Of a stretch of DNA of 64,000 nucleotides, positions 42,310 through 50,756 are shown one piece after another. Each line of letters starts with the position of its first letter. The stretch's first letter is position 1. Under the pieces are notes generated by a model. It did no database searches and was not told where the DNA came from. It saw only the letters and a list, made by a program, of their open reading frames with translations. The stretch comes from Mesostigma viride (taxonomy: Eukaryota; Streptophyta; Mesostigmatophyceae; Mesostigmatales; Mesostigmataceae). A program made the position numbers and the translations under genes. The DNA is taken from assembly GCA_009746045.1 (NCBI GenBank), contig RPFO01000084.1, positions 1,860,816-1,924,815 on the forward strand, written 5' to 3'.

Positions 42310-43446
42310 TCAAGCGTCGCGCAGCTCCTCTGCCTCACGCTCTGCCTCAGCTGCGGTTTCCCTTTCCCGCTCTTCAGCAGTGGCCACCGGCGTCCTCACC
42401 CGAGGAATAGCTCGCACCTCCTCCTCCGAATAAGGCCCAAGAAGGCGGCTGACGGGTCTCCCGTCTTAGGTTCTGTCAAACGGTACGCGCAGCTCGTTAG
42501 GGCGTCTGCCCCACACCAGGTTGCGCACCCAGCGTCCTCCCCCGCCTCGTCGCTCGTTGTAAGCCCCACTGCCGAATGTGCTGTAGTCGTGCAACGGCTC
42601 CGGCGGGTTGTGATATTCAGCACGCCGGCGCTCCGAAAACCCCTCGGCAGAACCGTCTCCCTCGTCTAGCTGCTGCGACGAACGCCTTATGGTACCTGGC
42701 GGACGGTCGACAAACTCGTCGTGAACTGCTTCTGGAGACAGCTCCCTTCCTGCGACGATCTCCACGGATGGGCCGTAAGCACCGGGTGCTCCCACCACAC
42801 GAGGCGTGTCCAACGTTGACCAAATGCCGGCAGGACGCGTTGTTATCAACCACCGGTCAGCGTGTCCCCTTGATTCTTGAAGGAGAATGTTCACCAGATG
42901 TTCGCAGGTCTGCGCGACAACCTTCTGCGAGGACCAGGGGCTATCCTGCTCGCGCACTTGTGCGTCGCGCACCAGGTGCGAAGCGTTCGTCCCTTCGCCA
43001 AGGGAGCTCGTTGCAACCCAATGATTAAACAATCGGGTGGCACCAAGACTTATCGCAACCAACTGACCCAACGCTTCCCGAGCGAGATCCAAGCCGTGCA
43101 GCGTTACGTGACCTCCTTGATAGGCGACTTCAAGGCTGTAAATAAGCGCTGCGACCTCGTCTCTCAGCGCAATAAAGCGCTCGACCGTCACACGACTCGT
43201 CTCCCCGGGAGAAGTCGTGGCCCGCACACGCATCACAACAGGATCGTTGGCGGACGGCCCTTCTGCGATGCCGAAGACGGCTACCCAGCCTCCTCGCGCT
43301 AAGCCCCTCGCCAGATGCGCGGCTTGTACAAAAGTAGACGCGGTTTCCGGCTGGCTATACGGGTGCAGAGGTCCTTCTGCCTCCTGCCGCGGCACTGCCG
43401 CTCCCTGGCTTGGCGATTGCTCAAGCGCCGGAATGTCTTCCAACAT
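42310..43446 (-). pseudogene. Element C ORF1 (extra 5' ORF), best preserved copy
   Basis: ATG 43446-43444 (MLEDIPALEQSPSQGAAVPR). Blocks: TASTFVQAAHLARGLARGGW, ERFIALRDEVAALIYSLEVA, GLDLAREALGQLVAISLGAT, RLFNHWVATSSLGEGTNASH, QKVVAQTCEHLVNILLQESR, SSQQLDEGDGSAEGFSERRR, GGGGRWVRNLVWGRRPNELR. It is open for 326 residues to TAA 42466-42468. The same frame continues after the stop with DGRPVSRLLGPYSEEEVRAI to 42310, matching element B, so TAA looks like a late point mutation. No known fold is recognised; the helical, Ala/Leu-rich body could be a structural protein. Confidence 0.72.
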
Positions 43447-43462
43447 GAAATGCGCCACGGAA

Positions 43463-43473
43463 CCAATAGTCCA
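43463..43473 (-). promoter_or_regulatory. Element C primer-binding site
   Basis: TGGACTATTGG on the minus strand begins immediately after the LTR end CTAACT. The TGG fits a tRNA CCA terminus. Confidence 0.55.
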
Positions 43474-44125
43474 AGTTAGAAAGCCAAGCCCAAAGCTTGT
43501 GAGCTCTTGGTCTTTCACGCAGAGTTGAGCCAATTGCTGGGGGACAGCAACCTTTAGCCCAAACACCAAGCCACACCTTGTTGGTCACTTCCACGTCCAT
43601 TGAATGTGGGCAGCCAGAGCGCGTGCTTCCGAGATAGCTTGGCCATCCCCATGACCAAGCTATATGCCTCTTTGTTGCTCCTCGTTCCCATCGGCATGAC
43701 GAGGCACGTTGCAGGCTTGCTAGCAAATCCTCAACGTCCACTGGCATCCTTGCAGAGCCAGGACGAACTGGATTTACCTAGCCACCTGCAATGTAGGAAG
43801 TACAGGACCTGTCACAAGCCTGCAAGACTTAGTATCCTTGCAGCCTTGTGCCAGTTCCAGTACCCCACCAGTCGCAGGCTGCTGTCCCTCCTGGTCTACG
43901 TGGACCACAGTCACGTGATAGACAGGCTAAGCCTGTGCAGGCACGGCCTGCCACGTGTCCTGTCCACTACACCAGAGGATTGCACCCTCGCCGGCCGCGG
44001 ACGGCTAGGACTTCGGGACCTCATATCTTTTTCGTCCCTTGTCTGTTTCAGGCGATCAGCACGCCGTTGGAAAGGTCTTTCCAAACTGCACCCACTTAGC
44101 ATATTGGTTGCCCAAAATGCTAACT
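43474..44125 (-). repeat. Element C 5' LTR (652 bp)
   Basis: Same length and clearly related in sequence to element B's LTRs. Plus strand: AGTTAGAAAGCCAAG at the left and AAATGCTAACT at the right. It shares the GTGAGCTCTTGGTCTTTCAC block. The right flank GCTGT begins DIRS coding sequence. Confidence 0.88.
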
Positions 44126-44214
44126 GCTGTGACGATCGATGACCTCCATTTCACCCACTGTGCGTCGGTGGATGGGGTGAATCAGCAGCTAGATCGTGTT
44201 CAGGCTGCCTACGC

Positions 44215-44632
44215 AGTTAGCTGAGATACCTCGAGGCTGACTTGTGGCCGGAGCCACACAGGGGGAACATACAATGTGACCGGAGTTATTCTGGCGGAGA
44301 CTGAATAACTGTGCCGAGCGCCGGTTGTGGCGCGACGCACACACGTGTACGCAAGTTACGTAGCTAGCAACTAGCCTAGTGGACGTTGTGCGTAGTAACG
44401 TTGCTACAGGTCTAGAAGCCTCTAGAGCCTGGACACCGGCGTGGCGGACGATTGAGCGTAGTCCAGTTGTCCTAGGGAACTCGTGTGAGTGATGTGTCCA
44501 CGGCATATATAATGTGTGCCCACATATGGAGTGAATAATGACAAGGAACGCCCGATCCCTATAGCGTTACTGCATATCACAGTCTCACACTAAGTTCCAC
44601 CAACGTCTCCAACGTCTCTCTCTATCTAACTT
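44215..44632 (+). repeat. Element F LTR (418 bp)
   Basis: Termini AGTTAG...CTAACT, followed by a TGG primer-binding-like start. No second full copy is present. It carries a TATATAATG at about 44504-44512, about 120 bp before the LTR end, a possible promoter TATA box. Confidence 0.7.
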
Positions 44633-44794
44633 GGATTAGAAAATGGCGCCGAAGAATTCGGATGTGAAAAACAACAATGTCCGCCCCAACCCCCAGCGGG
44701 ACGGGGCAGGAAACGGTCGGGGTCGGCCTCCTGCTAGCCGGGAGCCATGCACCCATCACCGCGAGACTGCCGTTTACGCCTCATCTATCTAACT
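44215..44794 (+). mobile_element. LTR element F: one LTR plus 150 bp and a 10-bp 3' end
   Basis: TACGC is duplicated at 44210-44214 and 44795-44799; removing the element restores the DIRS RT frame. It starts AGTTAGCTGAG and ends CTATCTAACT. The same 10 bases end the internal LTR boundary at 44632, followed by TGGATTAGAAAA. ATG 44643 begins MAPKNSDVKNNNVRPNPQRD, a short Gag/ORF1-like start. Everything else, including most of a 3' LTR, is gone. The structure matches element D. Confidence 0.8.
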
Positions 44795-45735
44795 TACGCC
44801 GCTGTTGGGCTGGTGCAGAAGTCTGACAAGGTGGTACGGGCGACAGCAGAGCAGACTGTTGTGCAGGCGGTGGGTGTCATTCACCAAAGAGAAGGTGACG
44901 TGGTGCCTGTTCCTGAGCGTATGGTGGCAGTTATCGCTGCTACTCATAGAATCTTAGATCGCGGGTTTACATACTACCGCGAACTTAGTTTTGTGCTTGG
45001 GAAGTGGGTGTGGATGCATCTGCTGTGCCGCCCCATGCTTTCGGTGTGGTCTGAGACGTACCGGCTGCTAGCAGCCATGAACGCCTCCCTGCCTGGACGC
45101 CTCCCTGCCATGGCGCCTCCCTGCGGGGGCCCGCCAGGAGCTTCAGGCGGCGATCGACCTGGCCCCCTTTTTGAGGGCGGCCAGGGCCCGCGGCCCCTTT
45201 CTGACCGGGTCGTCGCAAGTGATGCGAGCGGCTCCGGCGGTGGGGTGGTCTACAGGGACCTGCCTGGTGCCGATTGTGCCCGGCTGGCGACCCGGCGTGA
45301 AGCGCGGGGGTGGCGGACGACAGCTTTAACGTCTGGTGAGGACTGGAACCTGGAGCGCATGGAGGAGGGGGACTACAGCCTGCTGGATAGTGGCCACTGG
45401 CGTACGGCACTGTCCTACCGGTGGCGGGGGCAGCCTAACCACATCAACGTCAAGGAGGCGATTGCTGCGACACAGGGGGTCGAGTGGTCGTGCCGGACCA
45501 ACTAGGCGTGTCGAGTTAAGCGAGTGGTCCGGCTCGTGGACTCCAGTGCTGTGGTGGGGGCGTTTGTCAGAGGGCGGTCGTCTTCCTACCGCCTCAACCA
45601 GCTGGTTCGGCGCTACTGCGCTCTGTCACTGGCTGGCGACATGCAGATCGAGCCACTGGGTCTGGGTGGCTACCGACCACAACCCAGCTGACAAGGCCAG
45701 TCGGCGTGGCGCTTGGATTCCTGACTTGACCCGGT

Positions 45736-46708
45736 GTGGTGACGTGCATCTCATGCAACCCTGGGCCTGAGGGGGCGCGACGCCCTCGGGACTTGGCACT
45801 TTTGGAGGGCACAGTCAACCCTGTATCTACCTTGCCAGCGTACCGGCGCGCGGCGGCTGTCTACGTGGCGTGGGCTCCGCCTGGCCCTGTCGACCCAGCT
45901 GACGCGGAAGCCATTTTCTGTGAGTGGATTTCTGCTGTCTACCGTGCCAGAGGCGGGCGGGGGCGTACCTTATGCCAGCACGCCAAGGCCTGTCTGCACC
46001 TGTACTACCCCGACATTGTTCGGAATTGGGTACTGGCGGACCGCCTGCTAGCAGGTTGGCAGCGGCTTGTTCCGGCTGTCAGCCCTCCGCCTATGCCCTG
46101 GCGCCTTTGCTATTTCACTGCCCTGTTGCTAGTTTTACGTCGACAGGTGCATTTGAGTGCGTTGATTATTATTGCTTTCCAGCAGTATTTACGCATTAGC
46201 GAGGCGCTAGGGCTGCGGGTTCGGGATGTGGCTCATCCCGGACACCCCCTTCTCGAGCCAGGGCCCATGGTCGGTGCCCTTGTGCTGCGCAACCCCAAAA
46301 CTGCGCAGGGGGCGGCCCAGCACGTCCTCGTCCGGGATCCACTTTCCTTGTGGCTCCTGCGACGCCTGACGGCTGGCCAGCCCCCGGATGCACTCCTTTT
46401 TCGGGGCTTAACGTACAGCCAGGCTAGGCAGCAGTGGGAGGCTAGCTGTGCAGGCCCGCATGGGCATCCCGGGGATGTTTTCTTTTCACAGCCTCCGGCA
46501 TGGGGGGGCGACGCACGACGCCATCGCTGGCGAGTCATCGGAGGCCATCCAGCTGCGCGGCCGGTGGGCTTCGGCCCTCTCGGTCACGCGCTACATTGGC
46601 CTCCACCGCAGCCTCCTGGGGCGCGACATCCCGCCCGCCCTCTGGGCTCAGGCCCTGGGTTTTGACCCAGCGGCTTTTCGGCGCCACTTCGGTGGCGTCG
46701 AGTTTTGA
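45736..46708 (+). pseudogene. DIRS tyrosine recombinase
   Basis: Frame 1 to about 46440: an N-terminal core-binding-like region (LPAYRRAAAVYVAWAPPG), then IIAFQQYLRISEALGLRVRD with the first catalytic Arg, and AQHVLVRDPLSLWLLRRLTA. The frame then shifts (46440-46450) to one containing FSFHSLRHGGATHDAIAGES (the H-x-x-R motif), AIQLRGRWASALSVTRYIG (the Trp and the nucleophilic Tyr). It ends at TGA 46706-46708. All R, H-x-x-R and Y residues are readable, but the frameshift separates them. The enzyme would recombine circular DIRS cDNA into the genome. Confidence 0.82.
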
Positions 46709-46910
46709 CGTCTTCCTGTCTTTATCTCTCGTCTTTTAGCTATCAACTGACCTCACCCTAATTGTGTGGGGGGTCAGGGGGGAAATGGTTTAACTAGCCC
46801 GAGGGTGAACCTGCATGCATGGGTTGGGACAAAGTACCCCCATAGCTAGGTAGTGTAAGTTTTCTTTTTTGCATGGTATTTTCGGCTGTTAGCCATGTAA
46901 GGAGATGTGG
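46709..46910. other. DIRS 3' flank, no gene
   Basis: Contains GTGTAAG near 46853, a possible polyadenylation region, and nothing else I can support. Confidence 0.4.
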
Positions 46911-47469
46911 GTAGAGCAGGGGCACAGCTGCTGTGGGCTGGCCCTGCACATTCACATAGTGTGCTCACCCTAGCATACAGATGGCCGTGTTAATTGCCAT
47001 CTGGTAGACATGTCTGTGTTATTCCACCATATAGAGCTAGCACACATATTGTAATAAATTTGATGTTTTGTGGTGATGCATGCAAAGCAAGGCAAGGCCA
47101 GAAATGGATTTGGTGAGCTATGCTCATTTTATCTATGACTAACCTGCTGAGCGGAGAATGCAACGCCGTATAGCACCAAAAGAAAAAATAATTTTAGAAA
47201 AAAAATTTTTTGTGCTGGCACCCGTACCCCAGCCACCCAGGTAGGGGTTGGCTGGACAGGTGGTTGCTATCAAAGGTGGGCTTCCATTCTAGGGAAGCAG
47301 GTTGTTTCTTTTGCCTCCCACCCACCCACCCTGGCAAAAGGGGTAGAGCAGGGGCACAGCTGCTGTGGGCTGGCCCTGCACATTCACATAGTGTGCTCAC
47401 CCTAGCATACAGATGGCCGTGTTGCCATCTGGTATAGACATGTCTGTGTTATTCCACCATATAGAGCTA
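46911..47469 (+). repeat. 130-bp direct repeat pair around a 300-bp spacer
   Basis: 46911-47041 and 47343-47469 are about 95% identical by eye, starting GTAGAGCAGGGGCACAG and ending CCACCATATAGAGCTA, with two small 3-bp/2-bp indels. The spacer 47042-47342 has no gene. It could be short LTRs of a degenerate element or a tandem duplication with later insertion. No flanking target duplication is clear. Confidence 0.65.
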
Positions 47470-47612
47470 TTTTTTGTTTTTGTGACCTATATCTGCAGCG
47501 AGACCCTTTGTGAGTTGCAGTTATCTGATCGAAATGCGATTTTATTGCAAATCGAAACTGTCTGTGGACCTTTGCGAAACAGGGCCCGATCGATGGTCCT
47601 GCGGCGACAAAG

Positions 47613-49587
47613 GTGAAGCGGCCCGAGCAAGTCCCAATGAGGTCCACCCCAGCTGAGCTGCGGGACGAGATTCTAAAGAGGTGGGACAAGTTCACCGTGC
47701 ACTGCTTAGCGGCCTGGTCGCAGGCGGATACGATCAAGGATCGGGAGAAGAACCTGAGAGAGGGGGAGGTGCTCGTGCACGGCGACTGGGCCGAGAACTA
47801 CGAGAACAGCAACTACGTCCAACTGCAGTCGCAGTACTTCCACAAGCGCAGCCACATCCTGATGCCCATGATCGTGCGTTATCGGCTCAACGGCGAGCTG
47901 GAAAAGCGCGTCTTCTTTTTCCTGGGGGATTCCAGTATCAAGCGGGGCGAGCGAGCGCTCGTATACGCTCTTCGCAAGATTCTGGAAACCCTGCGGGTAG
48001 AAGTAGGGGTAGAGGTGCGAAAGCTGTACATGTGCTCGGACAACTGCGCAGTGCAGTTTAAGTCCAGGTACGTGATTAACCAGATTAATGGTCTGCTCAT
48101 GGGGGATCCCGACCTGCAGGCCTTTGAGTTCCACTAAATGGGGGAGCAGCATGGGAAGGGGGAGGTGGATGGTCACGGAGCGAAGTGCAAGTGCGTCTTG
48201 AGGGAAATGCAGAGGATTCCCGAAAACCAGCACATACTTGAGACCCACCAGCTAGTCGCCTACTTGAACCAGAACTGGCAGGGCGGCAAGACATCGAGCA
48301 GGGAGTCGGCCCGCGAGCGGGCCGAGAACGTCACTCGCCACTTCTTCCTTTTACCCCCGGTACGGAATTTTGTATTATTTCAGGTTTTAAGACGTCAACT
48401 GCCGATGTTCTACAAAAAGTCAAACCCAATAAAGGTATCTCTGCAGAGAGACCCTATATACTGTCCATGGGTTGCTTTTCTTTTAGGTATGAAATTTCCC
48501 TTGTTCTATCGGTATGCAGGGGTCTCTCTGCAGCTATACCCTATGTCAAATTTTGATCACTCGATGTCTTGTCGTATGTTGTTATTATGATTCGAATATA
48601 TGGGGTCTCACTGCAGCTATACCTTGTGTCGAATTTCAATCACTCGATGTCTTGTCGTATGTTGTTATTATGATTCGAATGGGGTCTCTCTGCAGCTATA
48701 CCCTGTGTCGAATTTCGATGACTGTATGTCTTGTCGTAATTGTGTAATTCTTTTTCGGAAGGGGTCTCTCTGCAGTTATACCCTGTTTTATTGGTTTATG
48801 GTCAATTTTGCTAACTTGAACGGTATTCTATTTGTTCTAACTATTTGATGACAGGACGTCGAGTCCGGCCGACGCGCGGAGGCGGAGGAGGTGCCTGGCA
48901 TCAAGCAGGCGCATTGGTGGCGACTGGACAAGTCCGACCCTGGCCTTTTGATGATGAGGCGCTATTCCTGCTACTGTCCGCCCTGTTTGGCTGGACGGTT
49001 TGAGGGATGTCGAAGCGAGTGGTCGTTTATCATCGAGCTCAACGATGCAGGAAGCTCGATGAAAACTGTCCGTTTGCTGCCACCGAGCCAGCCCAACCCT
49101 CTGGTTCGCATGGTGACGCGGGGGGAGCAGCTGAAGGACAAGCGGGAGGCGATGGGCCGGCAGATGAGACTCCACGACAATGTGGCAGTTCCATCGGACA
49201 ATTAAGGACACGGATCACGATCCCATCCATGACCCGTTCTGGTTGGCTGAGGTGGTAAGCGAAGCCGGGCCGATCGTGTCAGACGAGAACTTCGAGAGGT
49301 GGGTCGAGGGCCGGACCGGACGGGAGAAGGAGCTAGCTGTTCCTTGCCGGGAATGGCATTCTTCCCGTTCGGATTTGGAAGCGGGATAAGCATGACCCCC
49401 TGCATTTCACGCTCAACGTTGAGGATTGGCCACCGTCACGCCAGCCCGAGCTTGTGAATTGCTATCTCTGCGTCGCTCCGGCTCTCCGGCTAGAAGCACG
49501 CGTGCGCAGCGACGAAATGTGTGCCGACATCAGGATGAGCAAGGAGCTCGACAAGTGGCTTACTTACTACGCTGGTGATCAAGGATG
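47613..49587 (+). pseudogene. DDE-type transposase-like gene, family not identified
   Basis: Exon 1 reads REGEVLVHGDWAENYENSNY, VQLQSQYFHKRSHILMPMIV, RVFFFLGDSSIKRGERALVY and KLYMCSDNCAVQFKSRYVIN. An in-frame TAA at 48135-48137 is followed in the same frame by MGEQHGKGEVDGHGAKCKCV and HQLVAYLNQNWQG. An intron (GT 48360 to AG 48854) joins DVESGRRAEAEEVPGIKQAH in phase, then MMRRYSCYCPPCLAGRFEGC and, after frameshifts near 49190 and 49350, DPFWLAEVVSEAGPIVSDEN and HFTLNVEDWPPSRQPELVNC. The spaced W-x-E-N-Y, S-D-N-C and H-G-K-G motifs look like an RNase-H-fold nuclease; I infer a DNA transposon origin. I cannot name the family. Confidence 0.6.
48512..48790 (+). repeat. Four tandem copies of a ~75-bp repeat inside the intron
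   Basis: Each unit begins GGGGTCTCWCTGCAG and contains CTATACC, a TCGAATTTCGAT-like core and, in the first two, TTGTCGTATGTTGTTATTATG. A further GGGGTCTCTCTGC occurs at 49627-49639, after the coding end. The repeats lie between the splice sites of the DDE-like gene. Confidence 0.75.
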
Positions 49588-49907
49588 AAGCCCCGGAGGG
49601 GCCGGCACCTACTTAAACTAGTTATAGGGGTCTCTCTGCGGGTAGACGACGCCCTAGTTTCGGCTCGTATTATCTATATATAGTGGGGCTTCAGTAGGGT
49701 GTAAAAAGGTGCCCGCATATATTGTTTATATTTTTCGAGATCTTCCTGTGGTCAAGTTTATGGATAGTTGATAATTTTTTGCGGCCTTCAATTAACAGTT
49801 TTTTTTACTGCAACATAATTTTATGCTGTATATTTAAATAATGATAAGGATTTCGATATATTTTTTGCACAATCTATTCAACAATTGTTTCTGCAAATGT
49901 CGAGAAT
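49588..49907. other. AT-rich spacer, no gene
   Basis: Probable 3' flank of the DDE-like gene. Contains one extra copy of the intron repeat start and AT-rich sequence; nothing else supported. Confidence 0.5.
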
Positions 49908-50120
49908 TTATTGCTCCACCCCCACAAAAAAATTGTTCCGGAACTGTTCGAAGAGAATAGCAATGACAGGATTCGAACCCGGGTCCACATTGATGTTGCG
50001 TAGTGAGGTAGGCCTGCCATCACGTTCCGCACACAAATCTGGCTCGGGTCCGATCCCTGGCAGTGCTCTTCGCTTCGAACAGCTCCGGAACAAGTTTTTT
50101 GTGGGGTTGGAGCAATAAAT
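49908..50120. mobile_element. 213-bp foldback element with tRNA-like B-box sequence in each arm
   Basis: Arms of about 60-90 bp are imperfect inverted repeats: outer TTATTGCTCCACCCCCAC and its complement GTGGGGTTGGAGCAATAA, inner TGTTCCGGA, TTCGAA, and a tRNA T-arm-like core. On the minus strand the left arm has GGGTTCGAATCC, a perfect B-box. On the plus strand the right arm has GGGTCCGATCCC, a near match. A MITE or inverted-duplicated tRNA/SINE head are the alternatives. A clear target duplication was not found. Confidence 0.6.
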
Positions 50121-50204
50121 ACTCATTTGCCGGGCACAGGTGTCATTCCGCCTAGTACAATTGCGTCACTGACATTTTTGTCTGGGTACACTAGGAAGTC
50201 GGGT

Positions 50205-50600
50205 TCTGAGATTTTTCTCAGGAATCCTGAGATTTCCTGATTTTTTTCTCAGGATTACTGAGATTTTTTAGGCTTTCCTGAGATTTCCTGATTTTTTTCT
50301 CAGGATATCAGGAGAAATCCTGAAAAACCCTGAGATTTTTCTCAGGATTCCTGATATTATTACACCACTTTCTCCTGAGAATCTTGAGAAGTGCCTGAGA
50401 TTTTTCTCGCCACACACTGAGAAACACTGAGATTCCTAAAAAAATCCTGAGAAATCCTGAGATCCTGAGAAAACCCGCTGAATCAGAAAAAATCAGGAAA
50501 ATCAGGACACTTAGCATGGCACAAAAAATCAGGAAAATCAGGACACTTAGCATGGCACAAAAAATCAGGAAAATCAGGACACTGAGCATGACACTTGAGA
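50205..50600. repeat. Left subterminal repeat array of the CACTA element
   Basis: Dense copies in both orientations of a 10-12 bp core, CTGAGATTTTTCTCAGG and its pieces, to about 50480. Three copies of a 35-bp AAAATCAGGAAAATCAGGAC unit follow (about 50487-50583). In En/Spm elements such arrays bind the TnpA-type regulatory protein and are required for transposition. Confidence 0.85.
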
Positions 50601-50756
50601 ACTCTCAAGTGCATGAAGACAGGACACTTATGCATTATATGTGGATGCAGAAATGATGCAGTTGACACACATGTTCATTGGAAATAAATAAATATAAGTG
50701 TGACAAGCACACAACAAGTTACATCAATCCATCATTACATTATATTAGGAATATAA

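Larger units (their letters stand above)
31167..44125 (-). mobile_element. LTR retrotransposon C, minus strand, split by element E
   Basis: From right to left: LTR (43474-44125), primer site, ORF1, a basic ORF fused to the protease-like domain, RT (interrupted at 40649/32268 by element E), RNase H. There is no Gag zinc knuckle or integrase, so it carries an internal deletion. The right flank is GCTGT inside the DIRS RT; the left LTR is not found. Confidence 0.8.
44126..45735 (+). pseudogene. DIRS-type reverse transcriptase (partial) and RNase H
   Basis: Reading starts right at element C's LTR: AVTIDDLHFTHCASVDGVNQ, with the RT catalytic I-D-D-L box at 44135-44146. After removing element F it continues in frame as AAYAAVGLVQKSDKVV, ILDRGFTYYRELSFVLGKWV and LCRPMLSVWSETYRLL. 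RNase H: RVVASDASGSGGGVVYRDLP, HINVKEAIAATQGVEW, an in-frame TAG at 45503-45505, RVVRLVDSSAVVGAFVRGRS and, after a frameshift near 45650, VWVATDHNPADKASRRGAW. RT sequence before the IDDL box is not in the window. Confidence 0.82.
44126..46708 (+). mobile_element. DIRS-like YR retrotransposon fragment
   Basis: RT, RNase H and tyrosine recombinase in DIRS order and style. The left end is cut by element C's LTR. It is interrupted by element F, and no split direct repeats or terminal repeats were identified to the right of 46708. DIRS elements integrate by a tyrosine recombinase, so no target duplication is expected. Confidence 0.78.

Noticed and set aside
42466-48137. In-frame TAA/TAG in four otherwise conserved frames (B ORF1, C ORF1, DIRS RNase H, DDE-like gene), suggesting a code with TAA/TAG as glutamine
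   Set aside because: At the aligned position in B the sister copies have Ser, and in C the aligned B residue is Ala, so point mutation explains them. Other genes here appear to end normally at TAG or TAA, and the same frames also carry frameshifts typical of dead elements.
48512-48790. CRISPR-like array
   Set aside because: Units are adjacent tandem repeats without spacers, and lie within a eukaryotic intron.
49940-50060. A functional tRNA gene suggested by the B-box-like sequence
   Set aside because: No matching acceptor stem or D-arm can be paired; only T-arm-like pieces are present, in both arms of a palindrome.
50205-50600. CRISPR-like or satellite array
   Set aside because: Short repeats in both orientations, mirrored at the other end of a CACTA element; these are subterminal binding arrays.
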